From Rhizobium sp. WYJ-E13 (GTDB lineage: Bacteria > Pseudomonadota > Alphaproteobacteria > Rhizobiales > Rhizobiaceae): a stretch of 64,000 nt of DNA. Below the pieces are notes generated by a model. That model made no database searches, had not been told where the DNA came from, and saw nothing but the letters and a program-made list of their open reading frames with translations. Position numbers and translations under genes: made by a program. Position 1 is the stretch's first letter; every line of letters starts with the position of its first letter. Shown one piece after another: positions 1 through 9,004 of this stretch. The stretch spans positions 1 to 64,000 of the forward strand of contig NZ_CP076854.1 in the NCBI RefSeq assembly GCF_018987265.1, given 5' to 3'.

Positions 1-1
1 C

Positions 2-346
2 CCAGAAATGTTCCCTCTCACCCTCATCCTGCAGGCCTGCCCCCAGATCAGCGATTATGCTCAGGGAGGATCGATCAGGGGATGGCGAGATCTTGTGACC
101 GCTGCCGTCACCGTGCGTTCCATGCTTGGAATCACCCCAGAGACCTACCAGGCGGCTTGCGAAAGTCTGGGCCGGGAACATGCTTCTGTCGTCATTGCCT
201 GCATGCTGGAACGGGCAACTCATATCAACTCACCGGGCGGCTATCTGCGTGACCTGACCCGCAAGGGAGCGCGAGGAGAATTCTCGCTCGGGCCGATGCT
301 GATGGCGCTGGTACGGCAGAACAGTCCGGTCGCGCGCAGGGCCTGA
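2..346 (+). CDS. repC: RepC replication initiator, C-terminal part (truncated by window edge)
   Basis: The frame is open through the left edge, so only about the last 114 residues are visible and the ATG at position 8 is probably internal. The segment running from RGWRDLV through VRSMLGI to INSPGGYLRDLTRKG, with the ending GEFSLGPMLMALV, matches the C-terminal domain of RepC as I know it from alphaproteobacterial repABC replicons. RepC is the initiator that acts at an origin lying inside repC itself; the RepA and RepB partition proteins would be encoded upstream, outside the window. No partition genes follow. The main consequence is that this DNA belongs to a plasmid or chromid rather than to the primary chromosome. 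A chromosomally integrated repABC remnant is the alternative. Confidence 0.85.
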   Translation, partial: PEMFPLTLILQACPQISDYAQGGSIRGWRDLVTAAVTVRSMLGITPETYQAACESLGREHASVVIACMLERATHINSPGGYLRDLTRKGARGEFSLGPMLMALVRQNSPVARRA

Positions 347-718
347 GAGTGCTTGAGCAAAGTGGATAACTGGCCGCCTTCACCCTTCATTTCAAAGGAG
401 AAAGCTGCCGAATAACCATAAGGAGCGTTTTCTGGGAGGTCATAAGGACTATTGGAAAGGTACGCCCCTCTTTCGGTAGAGGACAGGTGTCAGAAATGAA
501 GGCCAGATTAACTTCCGCAATGAAATAAGAGATATTTTATATCAATGGCTTGGGTGAAGCATCGTTTGACTGGTGGTGGCGGAATTGCCGCAAATGCCTG
601 AGAAACAACGCATAAAGCACCTGGAGGCCGGAAAGGGTCGTTGACGTGAACTGGCCGGGGACGATAGGGCAGGGCAGGCCGCTGGGGGCCGGAGAGTGTG
701 GGAAATGCGAGGACGGAC
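347..718. other. Gap between repC and the sugar transferase gene
   Basis: These 372 bases hold no convincing gene. Short open frames on both strands lack a ribosome binding site and recognisable protein character. Two imperfect copies of CATAAGGA lie around 418 and 440. The last 70 bases are G-rich and carry the start region of the sugar transferase. I saw no clear terminator for repC. Confidence 0.4.
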
Positions 719-1279
719 GTGAAGCGGGCAGTGGATCTTTTTCTGGCTCTGGTGGCAGCCCTGATCCTGATCATTCCGATCGGCATCGTGGCGCTGTGTG
801 TACGCCTGACGTCACCTGGACCCGCGCTTTATTGGTCGAACCGGGTCGGGCGCGGCAACAGGATCTTCCAGATGCCGAAATTCCGCAGCATGCGGATCGA
901 CACGCCGACGGTTGCCACGCATCTGCTCGATGATCCCTCCCGCTACCTGACGCCGATTGGCGGCTTCCTGCGCAAGTCGAGCCTCGATGAACTGCCGCAG
1001 CTCTGGTGCATCCTGAAGGGCGATATGAGCTTCGTCGGCCCGCGCCCGGCGCTCTATAATCAGGACGACCTGATCGCACTGCGCACGGCCGAAGGCGTCG
1101 ATGCGCTGATGCCGGGTCTGACGGGCTGGGCGCAGGTCAACGGCCGCGACGAGCTGCCAATTCCCGAAAAGGTGAAGTTCGACGTTGATTATCTGCAGCG
1201 CCGCTCCTTCTTCATGGATATGCGCATTCTGGCGATGACTGTCGGCAAGGTATTGGGCAGCAAGGGCATAACCCATTGA
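719..1279 (+). CDS. Undecaprenyl-phosphate sugar-1-phosphate transferase (bacterial sugar transferase family)
   Basis: This is a 186-residue member of the bacterial sugar transferase family (ExoY, WcaJ and PglC relatives), which move a sugar 1-phosphate from a nucleotide sugar onto undecaprenyl phosphate at the inner membrane to start a polysaccharide repeat unit. One N-terminal hydrophobic helix (about residues 5-28) is followed by the family signatures [37 protein letters not shown] and [12 protein letters not shown]. The length fits the short ExoY-like subclass that lacks the multi-helix N-terminal domain. A GTG at 719 is preferred because GAGGA lies six bases upstream and family members usually begin MKR; a GTG at 698 is also in frame. 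It probably works with the CapD-like enzyme downstream. The sugar is unknown. Confidence 0.9.
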   Translation: MKRAVDLFLALVAALILIIPIGIVALCVRLTSPGPALYWSNRVGRGNRIFQMPKFRSMRIDTPTVATHLLDDPSRYLTPIGGFLRKSSLDELPQLWCILKGDMSFVGPRPALYNQDDLIALRTAEGVDALMPGLTGWAQVNGRDELPIPEKVKFDVDYLQRRSFFMDMRILAMTVGKVLGSKGITH

Positions 1280-1380
1280 GGCTACTACCCAAGGTTATAA
1301 ACAGATAGCGTAAGCGACTACCGATTATTCGGTTGCACTTAAGATCGAAAAGGACAAGAAGAAGTCAGGCTGGATGATGG

Positions 1381-3390
1381 GTGGACACTATAAAAATGCA
1401 TGATGATCCCTCGAGCGACGGATCAAAGACCAGCCGGTCCTGGATGTCGATGCAGGCACTGGTTGGACCACTATTGGCGATGCCGCGTCCGGCCAAGCGT
1501 ATTCTTGCGCTGATCGTCGATTCCAGCCTCTGTGTTCTCACCATCTGGCTCGCCTATTGTTTCCGCCTGAACGAATGGACAGTGCTGACGGGCGTGCAGT
1601 GGCTCGCGGTTCTCGTGTCGCTGTGTCTGGCGCTGCCGATCTTCATCGTCATGGGCATGTACCGGGCGATCTTCCGCTATGCCGGCATTGCCGCTTTCCT
1701 GGCAGTGCTGAAGGCGATTGCAATCTATGGCGTTGCCTTCGCGACGATCTTCACGGCGCTCAGCGTTCCCGGCATCCCGCGTACGGTCGGTATCCTGCAG
1801 CCCTTCCTGCTGCTGATCGCGATCGGCCTTTCGCGCCTCGGCATCCGCTACTGGCTGGGCGATACCTATCAGCGCATCCTGCACAAGGGTGCGATGGCAA
1901 AGGTGCTGATTTATGGCGCGGGCAGCTCCGGCCGGCAGCTTGCCGCCGCGCTGACCAACAGCGCCGAGCTCAACGTCGTCGGTTATCTCGATGACGACCC
2001 GAAGCTCAAGGGCGGCATCATGGGCGGCCTTCCGATCTATGATCCCTCCGACCTGACCGAGCTTGTCCAGACGCTGAACGTTCACAACGTGCTCCTGGCT
2101 CTGCCCTCGGCATCGCGCCAGCGGCGCAACGAGATCCTCGAGCAGATCCGCAAGTCCAGGGTGAATGTCCGTACGCTGCCGGACATGACGGCACTGGCGC
2201 AGGGCCGCATCGCCGTTTCCGACATTCGTGAACTCGAAATCGAAGACCTGCTCGGTCGAGAGGCCGTGGCGCCGCGCCAGGAGCTGCTCGATAAGGCGAC
2301 GCTGGGCAAGGTGGTGATGGTGACCGGCGCCGGCGGCTCGATCGGCAGCGAGCTCTGCCGCCAGATCCTGCGCAGCGGCCCGACGCATCTCGTCCTCGTC
2401 GAGCAGAACGAATATGCGCTTTACGCGATCCATGGCGAGCTGCAGAAGCTTTCGGAACTTTACGAGCAGCAGACGGTACAGATCGTGCCGATCCTCTGTT
2501 CGGTTCGCGACCGCGACCGCATGGAGCATATCATCATGAGCTGGCGGCCGCAGGCGCTCTATCATGCCGCCGCCTACAAGCACGTGCCGCTCGTCGAGCA
2601 GAATGCCGTCGAAGGCATCAAGAACAATGTCATGGGCACGCTGATCACCGCACAGGCGGCCGAAAAATACGGCGTGTCGAATTTCGTGCTGATCAGCACC
2701 GACAAGGCGGTCCGCCCGACCAATGTCATGGGCGCCAGCAAGCGGCTGGCCGAAATGGTACTGCAGGCGCTGGCATCCGAGTGTGCAGCCGGCCGCACGC
2801 ACACCAATTTCTCGATGGTCCGCTTCGGCAATGTGCTCGGATCCTCCGGTTCCGTCGTGCCTCTGTTTCGCCAGCAGATCAGGGATGGTGGCCCGGTGAC
2901 GCTGACGCATCCAGACATCACCCGCTACTTCATGACGATCTCCGAGGCCTCGCAGCTCGTCATCCAAGCCGGCGCCATGGCCGATGGCGGCGATGTCTTC
3001 CTGCTCGACATGGGCGAACCGGTACGCATTGCCGATCTGGCGCGCCGGATGATCGATCTCTCCGGCCTGACGCTGCGCAGCGACGACAATCCCGAAGGCG
3101 ATATCGAGCTTTCCGTCACGGGTCTCAGGCCCGGCGAAAAGCTCTATGAGGAATTGCTGATCGGCGACAATCCCGAAACGACGGAGCATCCGCGCATCAT
3201 GAAGGCGCGTGAGGATTTCCTCTTCTGGCCGGAGCTTTCCAAGCGGCTGAAGGTTCTCGATGCAGCCCTCGACCGCAACGACATACCGGCTGCCCGCCTG
3301 ATGCTTGCCGAGCTCGTCTCCGGCTATGCCTCGACCGGCGAGATGACGGATCTCGCGCTGAGCGCTGCCGAGGCCACTACGGCCGCGTGA
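1381..3390 (+). CDS. CapD/WbpM-type membrane nucleotide-sugar 4,6-dehydratase or epimerase
   Basis: The 669-residue product has the architecture of the large FlaA1/WbpM/CapD group. About four N-terminal membrane helices (residues 35-160) precede a first Rossmann domain starting at KVLIYGAGSSGRQL. A second, catalytic SDR domain starts at KVVMVTGAGGSIGSELC and contains the STDKAVRPTNVMG segment and the SKRLAE lysine region. Family members convert UDP-GlcNAc-type nucleotide sugars to 4-keto-6-deoxy intermediates or epimerise them for O-antigen, capsule or glycan synthesis. It lies about 100 bases after the sugar transferase and is probably co-expressed with it. The annotated start is GTG; an ATG five codons later is possible, and no strong Shine-Dalgarno site decides between them. 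Family assignment is secure; the exact reaction is not. Confidence 0.9.
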   Translation: MDTIKMHDDPSSDGSKTSRSWMSMQALVGPLLAMPRPAKRILALIVDSSLCVLTIWLAYCFRLNEWTVLTGVQWLAVLVSLCLALPIFIVMGMYRAIFRYAGIAAFLAVLKAIAIYGVAFATIFTALSVPGIPRTVGILQPFLLLIAIGLSRLGIRYWLGDTYQRILHKGAMAKVLIYGAGSSGRQLAAALTNSAELNVVGYLDDDPKLKGGIMGGLPIYDPSDLTELVQTLNVHNVLLALPSASRQRRNEILEQIRKSRVNVRTLPDMTALAQGRIAVSDIRELEIEDLLGREAVAPRQELLDKATLGKVVMVTGAGGSIGSELCRQILRSGPTHLVLVEQNEYALYAIHGELQKLSELYEQQTVQIVPILCSVRDRDRMEHIIMSWRPQALYHAAAYKHVPLVEQNAVEGIKNNVMGTLITAQAAEKYGVSNFVLISTDKAVRPTNVMGASKRLAEMVLQALASECAAGRTHTNFSMVRFGNVLGSSGSVVPLFRQQIRDGGPVTLTHPDITRYFMTISEASQLVIQAGAMADGGDVFLLDMGEPVRIADLARRMIDLSGLTLRSDDNPEGDIELSVTGLRPGEKLYEELLIGDNPETTEHPRIMKAREDFLFWPELSKRLKVLDAALDRNDIPAARLMLAELVSGYASTGEMTDLALSAAEATTAA

Positions 3391-3548
3391 TCAAGCTCGG
3401 TTTTGCCGCCGGGCTTCCACTCTTTCCGCCTCGGATATTCTGAACCCCTTGAGCCGCTCGCTCCATTGTCGACCGTCCCGGGCGCCTGTGACTGAGCGAC
3501 CAGCCGGCGAGATCGGCGACACGCTTCAAAAAACGAAGGTCAGTGATG

Positions 3549-3755
3549 TCAGTTGATCGGTCCTTGGCTCTCATCTTGAGATAGAACCTGGGGCGTGGCC
3601 CGCAGATCGATGGTATTGGGCTTCTGACCCGGCTGCCAGGAAAACAAGATAGCGATCGGGCGCCGGTAATGCCTGTTGAGGGCTTCGGCCGCTTCTTTCT
3701 CGAAGCGCGTCCGTTCTGTCGAGCTGTCGGTAACATTCCGCTTTTCGTAGATCAC
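3549..3755 (-). CDS. Small hypothetical protein, 68 residues
   Basis: A short minus-strand frame begins with GTG at 3755 and has a strong Shine-Dalgarno sequence (GGGGAGGA) six bases upstream. That is the main reason to accept it. The product begins MIYEKRNVTDSS, has no signal peptide or membrane segment and contains a charged, protein-like stretch (RTRFEKEAAEALNRHYRRP). I do not recognise a family. It lies about 180 bases downstream of the secreted-protein gene on the same strand and could be co-transcribed with it. It could also be a fragment of a longer lost gene. Confidence 0.5.
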   Translation of the reverse strand: MIYEKRNVTDSSTERTRFEKEAAEALNRHYRRPIAILFSWQPGQKPNTIDLRATPQVLSQDESQGPIN

Positions 3756-3937
3756 AATATTCCTCCCCAAGTTGCGATCCAACTGTGGATCATGCACGGA
3801 AACATGCCGGTCCGGAACGGACTAAGGTCCGAGGTCAGGCGGGTTGCATGGAGAAGGGGAAGACGGCACAGGGGTTTAGCATCCCCGCGCGCGAGGACGA
3901 TTCTGTCACTATGCTCGGATACGTGGGATCCGGAAGC

Positions 3938-5182
3938 TTATTTGTTCGCCGCGCAGGTGCTGGGGTCGCTTGCCCCGCGAAATTCCGCGAGGTTGGCCAC
4001 CACGAAGGTCGAAATCGTCTGTGGCAGGAAAGCCTTGTTTGCAAGAATGTCCCTGAGCGCAAAGAATTCGGCTCGGCACGTATAGACGGGCGAGCCCTGT
4101 GTCTTTTCTCCGAAGCCTGCCTCCTCCAGATTGGCTTCGTTGATCTCGCCGCGGACTCCATCGGTGCCGGCGACGGTGATGCGGGACTTCGGGGCGCTTG
4201 CGCAGTCGGGCCGGTTGGACGAAGTCTTGATCTCGTAGATGTAAGGATTGTCGGCCTGGCGCACGCGAACGATATCGAATTCCTCGCCCTTGGCGTATTT
4301 GGTTGCGCCTGCGATCGACCCCGTCAATTTGAGTTTCGCCTCGACCGGAGACAACAGCCCGCTCAAGCCGAGCGCAGCCTCGGCCCCGGCATCCAGGCTG
4401 AAGCTGATCTCGCTCTCGCAGCTCTTGCTCGTAATGAAACGGCTGGTCAGAAAGTCCTGGACCCGCCGGCGCAGGGCGGCTGCATCGGGCAAGGTCTTCG
4501 TCTGCAGCGCAGTATCGACCGCCGAAAGAACCTCGCGAGCCGGGTCGTACTCGGTGAACGGCTGCTCCAGGTCGCCGGCATTCCTGAAGGTCTCCGCAGA
4601 GAGCAGGGCAACCATCTGCTCGGGAACGAAGATCGTCTCGTTGGCGCTCCAGGCATCCCCGAGTTTCGACCGATCGAGAACGAGGGGCACCTGTCCATTG
4701 TCCTGGGGCGCCTCCGGATCGACACGATAGATTTCCGAGGCGGTCAGCGAGATGGCCCCGTATTTGTCCGTCTTGATCGTCTGTGGCGCCTGGACGACGG
4801 CGATCTGGTCCGCCCCTGCAGCGAAGAAGTTGCCGATCTGGTCTTGGGTCCAGTACTGGGCGCCGCGTCCATTCACGCCGGCCCGGACATAGGCCAGAAT
4901 GCCGTCTTCGGTTGAAACGAGGTTCCACATGCGGCCTTTGTCGCGATAGGAACGATCGAGAAAAGCCAACCGGGTTCCGGCCGGAATATAGACGCCCTTG
5001 ATCGTCTTCTGGGCCTGTGCAAGCGGGTCGTCGGCCAGCACGTTGACGAGCCGTCCGCTCGTGCTCTTGGAGATGCCGAACCCGGTCACGGCCAGTTTCT
5101 GCCCGCCGATCTCAAGATCTTCTGCCCCAGCATGGCCGACGCTTGCGGCCATGACGATCAGGAAAGATGCAATCAGCCTCAT
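3938..5182 (-). CDS. Secreted protein of unknown function, 414 residues
   Basis: The best start is ATG at 5182, which gives MRLIASFLIVMAASVGHAGA, a clear Sec signal peptide with cleavage after AGA, and has GGAGAAGGA just upstream. The longer in-frame extension to 5293 has no signal peptide at its front. The mature protein has an early segment with GVYIPAGTRLAFLDRSYRDKG and a tryptophan nearby that is reminiscent of an SH3-like fold. A long region follows that contains four or more cysteines (KSCESE, RPDCAS, YTCRAE, STCAANK), compatible with periplasmic disulphides. I do not recognise a family. It is transcribed away from the flavoprotein/cytochrome operon across an 875-base gap, so a shared regulatory region is possible. 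Confidence 0.75.
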   Translation of the reverse strand: MRLIASFLIVMAASVGHAGAEDLEIGGQKLAVTGFGISKSTSGRLVNVLADDPLAQAQKTIKGVYIPAGTRLAFLDRSYRDKGRMWNLVSTEDGILAYVRAGVNGRGAQYWTQDQIGNFFAAGADQIAVVQAPQTIKTDKYGAISLTASEIYRVDPEAPQDNGQVPLVLDRSKLGDAWSANETIFVPEQMVALLSAETFRNAGDLEQPFTEYDPAREVLSAVDTALQTKTLPDAAALRRRVQDFLTSRFITSKSCESEISFSLDAGAEAALGLSGLLSPVEAKLKLTGSIAGATKYAKGEEFDIVRVRQADNPYIYEIKTSSNRPDCASAPKSRITVAGTDGVRGEINEANLEEAGFGEKTQGSPVYTCRAEFFALRDILANKAFLPQTISTFVVANLAEFRGASDPSTCAANK

Positions 5183-6057
5183 CTGACATCCTTCTCCATC
5201 TTTGGCTTCGTTTCCGTCGGTTCCGACGCTTCCCGTAGCACGACCAGACAGTCGGCCGCCGGACCGGGTCGCATCGGCATCTTGAGTTGACACCAGCCCA
5301 CATCGTTCTCAACCCGCGGCCAAGTCGAAGTCCTCTTGAAGTCTTAACAGAGTGGCGCGCGAATACAATGCAATTTTAAAGAGAAATAACAGTACAAATC
5401 GCAGGAATCTGTGCATTAATATTAATCAGATGGCGCAAACGGCAAGCATCATCGGCTTACGCGACGCTCCGTCAGGTGAGAGACCAGCGCGGCCTTGTCC
5501 TGCATTGATACGCCAAGAGGCGGCAAAGGGCCGTCTGGTCAACGTGCAAAACTCAGGCGGTTGTGACGCCATGGAAGGCGCCAAAATGCTCCTGTGCTCC
5601 GTCGTGCGGCCCGGCGCGCCTCTCTGCCATAGACGCTGCGCTGCCAGCCATTCCGGTCAAAAGGGCTGCCTCTCGACGGACGGGTGGCGATAAAAATACA
5701 ATTGATTTCAATGATTTGATTTATCAGTACGCCTAATCTCGCCAAGCTCTCGTAACCGAAACGCTTTGCGCAGATCCCAGCGATCTCCGGCTGACAGGCG
5801 CTTGGGCCGCCTTGTCGATAGCTGGTAAAGGACTTATCGGTTGCAGCGCATTGGGTCCTTTCAAGCCGAAATGTTCAGCAATACGGGAAATTTGCAATCG
5901 CAAGTATTCAAATTTCGGCGCTGTCCGAAATCCATTTGCAAACTACATAGGATTGAATTACCGTCGCTCACACCTGAAAGTTATACAGTCAGCAGTGCAT
6001 CTCGGTTTCTTTTCCTTTTCTCACGTTGCCGCGGCACGTTACTTTGGATAAGCCCGC
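5183..6057. other. Divergent intergenic region upstream of the flavoprotein/cytochrome operon
   Basis: This 875-base gap separates the minus-strand secreted-protein gene from the plus-strand operon. Its two ends (about 5330-5430 and 5690-6010) are AT-rich relative to the flanking genes, as expected for promoters. The middle (5470-5690) is GC-rich and gives short open frames on both strands, none with a convincing ribosome site. A 12-base palindrome ATTAATATTAAT lies at 5415-5426, and an operator-like repeat at 5887-5916 is listed separately. No transposon or RNA gene was recognised. Confidence 0.5.
5887..5916. promoter_or_regulatory. Inverted repeat upstream of the flavoprotein/cytochrome operon
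   Basis: GAAATTTG at 5887-5894 and its exact complement CAAATTTC at 5909-5916 flank a 14-base spacer that itself overlaps a nested TTGC/GCAA pair (5892-5895 and 5900-5903). It lies about 140 bases before the first gene, in an AT-rich stretch suited to a promoter. It may be a regulator binding site; no regulator gene sits next to this operon. Confidence 0.35.
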
Positions 6058-7443
6058 ATGCATCCAGATAGTCAGTATACACATGCCGATAACGCGGCGG
6101 TTATTTTCAACGAACTGACGTTCCGTTCCCTGCGCGTCAAGAACCGTCTGTTCCGATCGAATATTTCCGGCCAGTTCGACGACTATAACGGCCACGGCGG
6201 CCACGCTCGATTGAACTGGGAGGAGAAGTTTGCGCGCGGCGGCATCGGCTGCATCATCTCCTCTTTCACGCCGGTCTCGGTGCGCGGCCGCATCCTTGTG
6301 CGTTACGCGATGATCGACAATGACGACAAGATCCCGTTCTGGCGCGAAGTCGGCAATCGCGTTCATGCTTATGACTGTCGGTTCATCATGCAGCTCAGCC
6401 ATTCCGGCCGCCAGCAGGACATGGGCGGTGTCGAGAACCTGTTCAACAAGGGCTTGAGCTCGACCAACAAGAGCGACTATTTCCATGGGCTGCTCGCCCA
6501 GGCGATGACGAAGCCCGAAATCGCCGAAGTGGTGGAACAGTTCGCGCAAGGGGCGCGGCGCGCCCGGCAGGCGGGGCTCGACGGTGTCGAGCTTCACGGC
6601 GCCAACGGCTATCTGCTGACGCAGTTCCTGAGCTCCGGCATCAACGACCGGACGGACGAATACGGCGGCGGCTGGGAGGGCAGGGCACGTTTCGTGCTTG
6701 AAATCGTCAGGGCGATCCGCCGCGAGGTCGGTCAGGATTTTCACCTGCAGATGAAGATCAACGGCGTCGACCACAATGACTGGCTCTATCCCTGGATCGG
6801 CAAGGGCAACACGCTTGACGAGACGGTGAAGATCTGCACGATGCTGCTCGACGGCGGCAAGGGCGTCGATTCCTTCCACATATCGAGCGGTTCGACCTTC
6901 CCCCATCCGCGCAATCCGGCCGGCGACCTGCCGCTGAACGACCTGCACCGCTGGTATGACGGCATGCTCTCGCAGGGCACGCGGGCGCCGATGAACTATG
7001 CGATCTTTTCCAATCCGATCCTGGGGCGCGCCTTTCAGGCCCTGTGGCGGTGGCGTCGGGGCAAGGTCATCGAAGGCATCAATCTCGACTATGCGCGCGC
7101 TGTCTCCGAGGAAATCGGCAAGATCGCTCCTGACATCAGGGTTCTCTGTACCGGCGGATTCCAGCATGCCGACAGGATCGCCGACGCGATCCGCTCCAAG
7201 GCTTGCGACGGTGTGACAATGGCGCGTCCATTGGTTGCCAACAATGACCTGCCGGACATCCTGACCAGACAGAACGGCCCGGAAAAGGAATGCACCTATT
7301 GCAACAAATGTCTTCTCAACGACCTCGAAAACCCGCTCGGCTGCTATGACCTCAGTCGCTTCGACGGGAACAGTTTCGAGGAGCGTTATGACAGGATGAT
7401 CAAGCAGGTCATGTCCGTTTACGAGCCGCCGACCTTCCAGTGA
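6058..7443 (+). CDS. Old Yellow Enzyme family flavin oxidoreductase (2,4-dienoyl-CoA reductase-like N-terminal domain)
   Basis: The 461-residue product is an FMN TIM-barrel oxidoreductase of the Old Yellow Enzyme family. These enzymes reduce activated C=C bonds of enones, dienoyl-CoAs or similar compounds. Visible signatures are the opening FRSLRVKNRLFRS, IMQLSHSGRQ, the barrel motif VELHGANGYLLTQFLSSGINDRTDEYGG and ARPLVANNDLP near the end. A cysteine cluster at residues 412, 415, 418 and 429 (C-x2-C-x2-C-x10-C) sits where dienoyl-CoA reductase relatives bind a 4Fe-4S cluster, but the spacing differs from the usual C-x2-C-x3-C-x11-C. There is no C-terminal FAD/NADH domain, so it is the short form. 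It opens a seven-gene operon; the next gene starts 34 bases later. Confidence 0.85.
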   Translation: MHPDSQYTHADNAAVIFNELTFRSLRVKNRLFRSNISGQFDDYNGHGGHARLNWEEKFARGGIGCIISSFTPVSVRGRILVRYAMIDNDDKIPFWREVGNRVHAYDCRFIMQLSHSGRQQDMGGVENLFNKGLSSTNKSDYFHGLLAQAMTKPEIAEVVEQFAQGARRARQAGLDGVELHGANGYLLTQFLSSGINDRTDEYGGGWEGRARFVLEIVRAIRREVGQDFHLQMKINGVDHNDWLYPWIGKGNTLDETVKICTMLLDGGKGVDSFHISSGSTFPHPRNPAGDLPLNDLHRWYDGMLSQGTRAPMNYAIFSNPILGRAFQALWRWRRGKVIEGINLDYARAVSEEIGKIAPDIRVLCTGGFQHADRIADAIRSKACDGVTMARPLVANNDLPDILTRQNGPEKECTYCNKCLLNDLENPLGCYDLSRFDGNSFEERYDRMIKQVMSVYEPPTFQ

Positions 7444-7477
7444 ACCGCGCCATCGCCCGCGCATTCGGAGTGGACCC

Positions 7478-9004
7478 ATGATCAGCGACAACGACCGCAA
7501 GACGCCCGTCGAGATTGCCGTTGCCCGCCACCGGCGCTGGTGGCTGGCGATCGTCGTGCTGATCTTGCTCGGGCTCGTCTACTATCTGGTTTTCGTCAAC
7601 CAATATGTTGTCGCCTTCGTCAGTCCGAAGGACCATTTCATGCATGGTTCGATCGGCAGCGAGACGGCGACGGGACCGCCCTATTGGGTCTTCAAGGCCC
7701 TGCCGGTCATGTATTCCGACAAGCTCGGGCCGGAAGGCTGGGGCCGTTTCGGCTTCCTCTACGAAAAGCCGGATGACGACCTTCCGATCGGGGTGTCGCG
7801 CCGCGTGGTCTCAGGCGTCGAGCGGGTCTGGCTCAACTGTTCCGTCTGTCATGTCGGCACCTATCGCCTGCCCGGCGATCCGGTTCGCCATCTCATTCCC
7901 GGCGCGCCTTCCAATAATCTGCGCCTGCAGGAATTCATCAGTTTCTTCATCGATGTCGGCCGCGATCCCGGCTTTACCGCGGATGCGCTGATTGCGACGA
8001 TCGACAGTCCCAAGGTCGGCGGCGACCTCAATATCTTCGAGCGGCTGATCTACCGCTACGTCGTCTTCCCGCGGGTCAAGAGCGCTTTCCTCGACCTCGG
8101 CACCCAACTCGATTTCGTCAAGCGCCAGGAGCAATGGGGGCCGGGGCGCGTGGACACGTTCAACCCCTACAAGGCGCTGCAGTTCAACTTTCCGATGGAC
8201 GAGGCCCATATCAGCGGAGCGGCGTTGAACGGCTCCTCCGACTATCCCGCCATCTGGCGCCAGCGCCCGCGCGAAGGCATGAACCTCCATTGGGACGGCA
8301 ACAACGATTCCGTCGCCGAACGGAACCTGAGTGCCGCACTTGGCGCCGGTGTCACCCCCGTGACGGTCGACCGGGCGTCGATCGCGCGCATCGAAGGCTG
8401 GATGTGGGATCTGCCTTCGCCGCCGTTCCCCGTCGCCGACAGGATCGATCAGGCGAAGGCGACGGAGGGCAAGACGCTCTTCCTGCAGTATTGCGCCGAT
8501 TGCCACGGCTTCAAGGATGCGAGCGGCTACAGCTACGACAGGCAGCGCTTCACGCGCCTCGGCAAGACGGTTCCGCTTGCCGAGATCGGCACTGATGTCG
8601 GACGCTGGACCTCCTATACGGAAAATTTCGCCGCCGAGCAGAACCTGCTCTATGCCGGCTATCCCTGGCGCTTCAGCCGTTTCCACAAGACGGACGGTTA
8701 TGCCAACCACCCGCTCGACGGCATCTGGGCGCGCTCGCCCTATCTGCACAACGGCTCGGTGCCGACCTTGCGCGACCTGCTCGAGCCGAGCGCCAGGCGG
8801 CCATCCGTCTGGTCGCGCGGCAGCGACGAGTTCGACCTTGCCAAGGTGGGCTATCGCTCGGACCAGTCGGCGGGCGGCGATCTCTTTCGCTACGACACGA
8901 CGCGGCCCGGCAACGCCAATACCGGCCATGAAGGATATCGCTACGGCACGGAACTGCCGGACGCGGCAAAAGACGCCCTCGTCGAATATATGAAAACGCT
9001 ATGA
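7478..9004 (+). CDS. Membrane-anchored di-haem c-type cytochrome, MauG/RoxA-like
   Basis: The 508-residue protein has one N-terminal membrane helix (about residues 21-43) and two haem c motifs, CSVCH at 121-125 and CADCH at 339-343. W220 begins WGPGRVDTFNP, and ARSPYLHNGSVPTLRDLL lies near the C-terminus. These blocks resemble the di-haem peroxidase/oxygenase superfamily that includes cytochrome c peroxidases, MauG, the rubber oxygenase RoxA and the Pseudomonas fatty-acid 10S-dioxygenase/diol synthase pair. The haem domain should face the periplasm. Whether it is a peroxidase, a dioxygenase or an electron carrier cannot be read from the sequence. The start has GGAG eight bases upstream; its stop overlaps the next start in ATGA. 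It is a paralogue of the gene two positions downstream. Confidence 0.85.
   Translation: MISDNDRKTPVEIAVARHRRWWLAIVVLILLGLVYYLVFVNQYVVAFVSPKDHFMHGSIGSETATGPPYWVFKALPVMYSDKLGPEGWGRFGFLYEKPDDDLPIGVSRRVVSGVERVWLNCSVCHVGTYRLPGDPVRHLIPGAPSNNLRLQEFISFFIDVGRDPGFTADALIATIDSPKVGGDLNIFERLIYRYVVFPRVKSAFLDLGTQLDFVKRQEQWGPGRVDTFNPYKALQFNFPMDEAHISGAALNGSSDYPAIWRQRPREGMNLHWDGNNDSVAERNLSAALGAGVTPVTVDRASIARIEGWMWDLPSPPFPVADRIDQAKATEGKTLFLQYCADCHGFKDASGYSYDRQRFTRLGKTVPLAEIGTDVGRWTSYTENFAAEQNLLYAGYPWRFSRFHKTDGYANHPLDGIWARSPYLHNGSVPTLRDLLEPSARRPSVWSRGSDEFDLAKVGYRSDQSAGGDLFRYDTTRPGNANTGHEGYRYGTELPDAAKDALVEYMKTL

Noticed and set aside
1471..3189. Long minus-strand frame of 572 codons
   Set aside because: It lies wholly inside the CapD-like gene, shows low-complexity His/Asp/Arg-rich text typical of antisense frames in high-GC DNA, and has no ribosome site.
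5415..5426. ATTAATATTAAT palindrome
   Set aside because: A short AT-only palindrome is expected by chance in AT-rich DNA and has no supporting context.
5352..5745. Short frames on both strands in the promoter gap
   Set aside because: No ribosome site; composition is that of a GC-rich intergenic stretch. A dispersed repeat was considered but no second copy was seen in the window.
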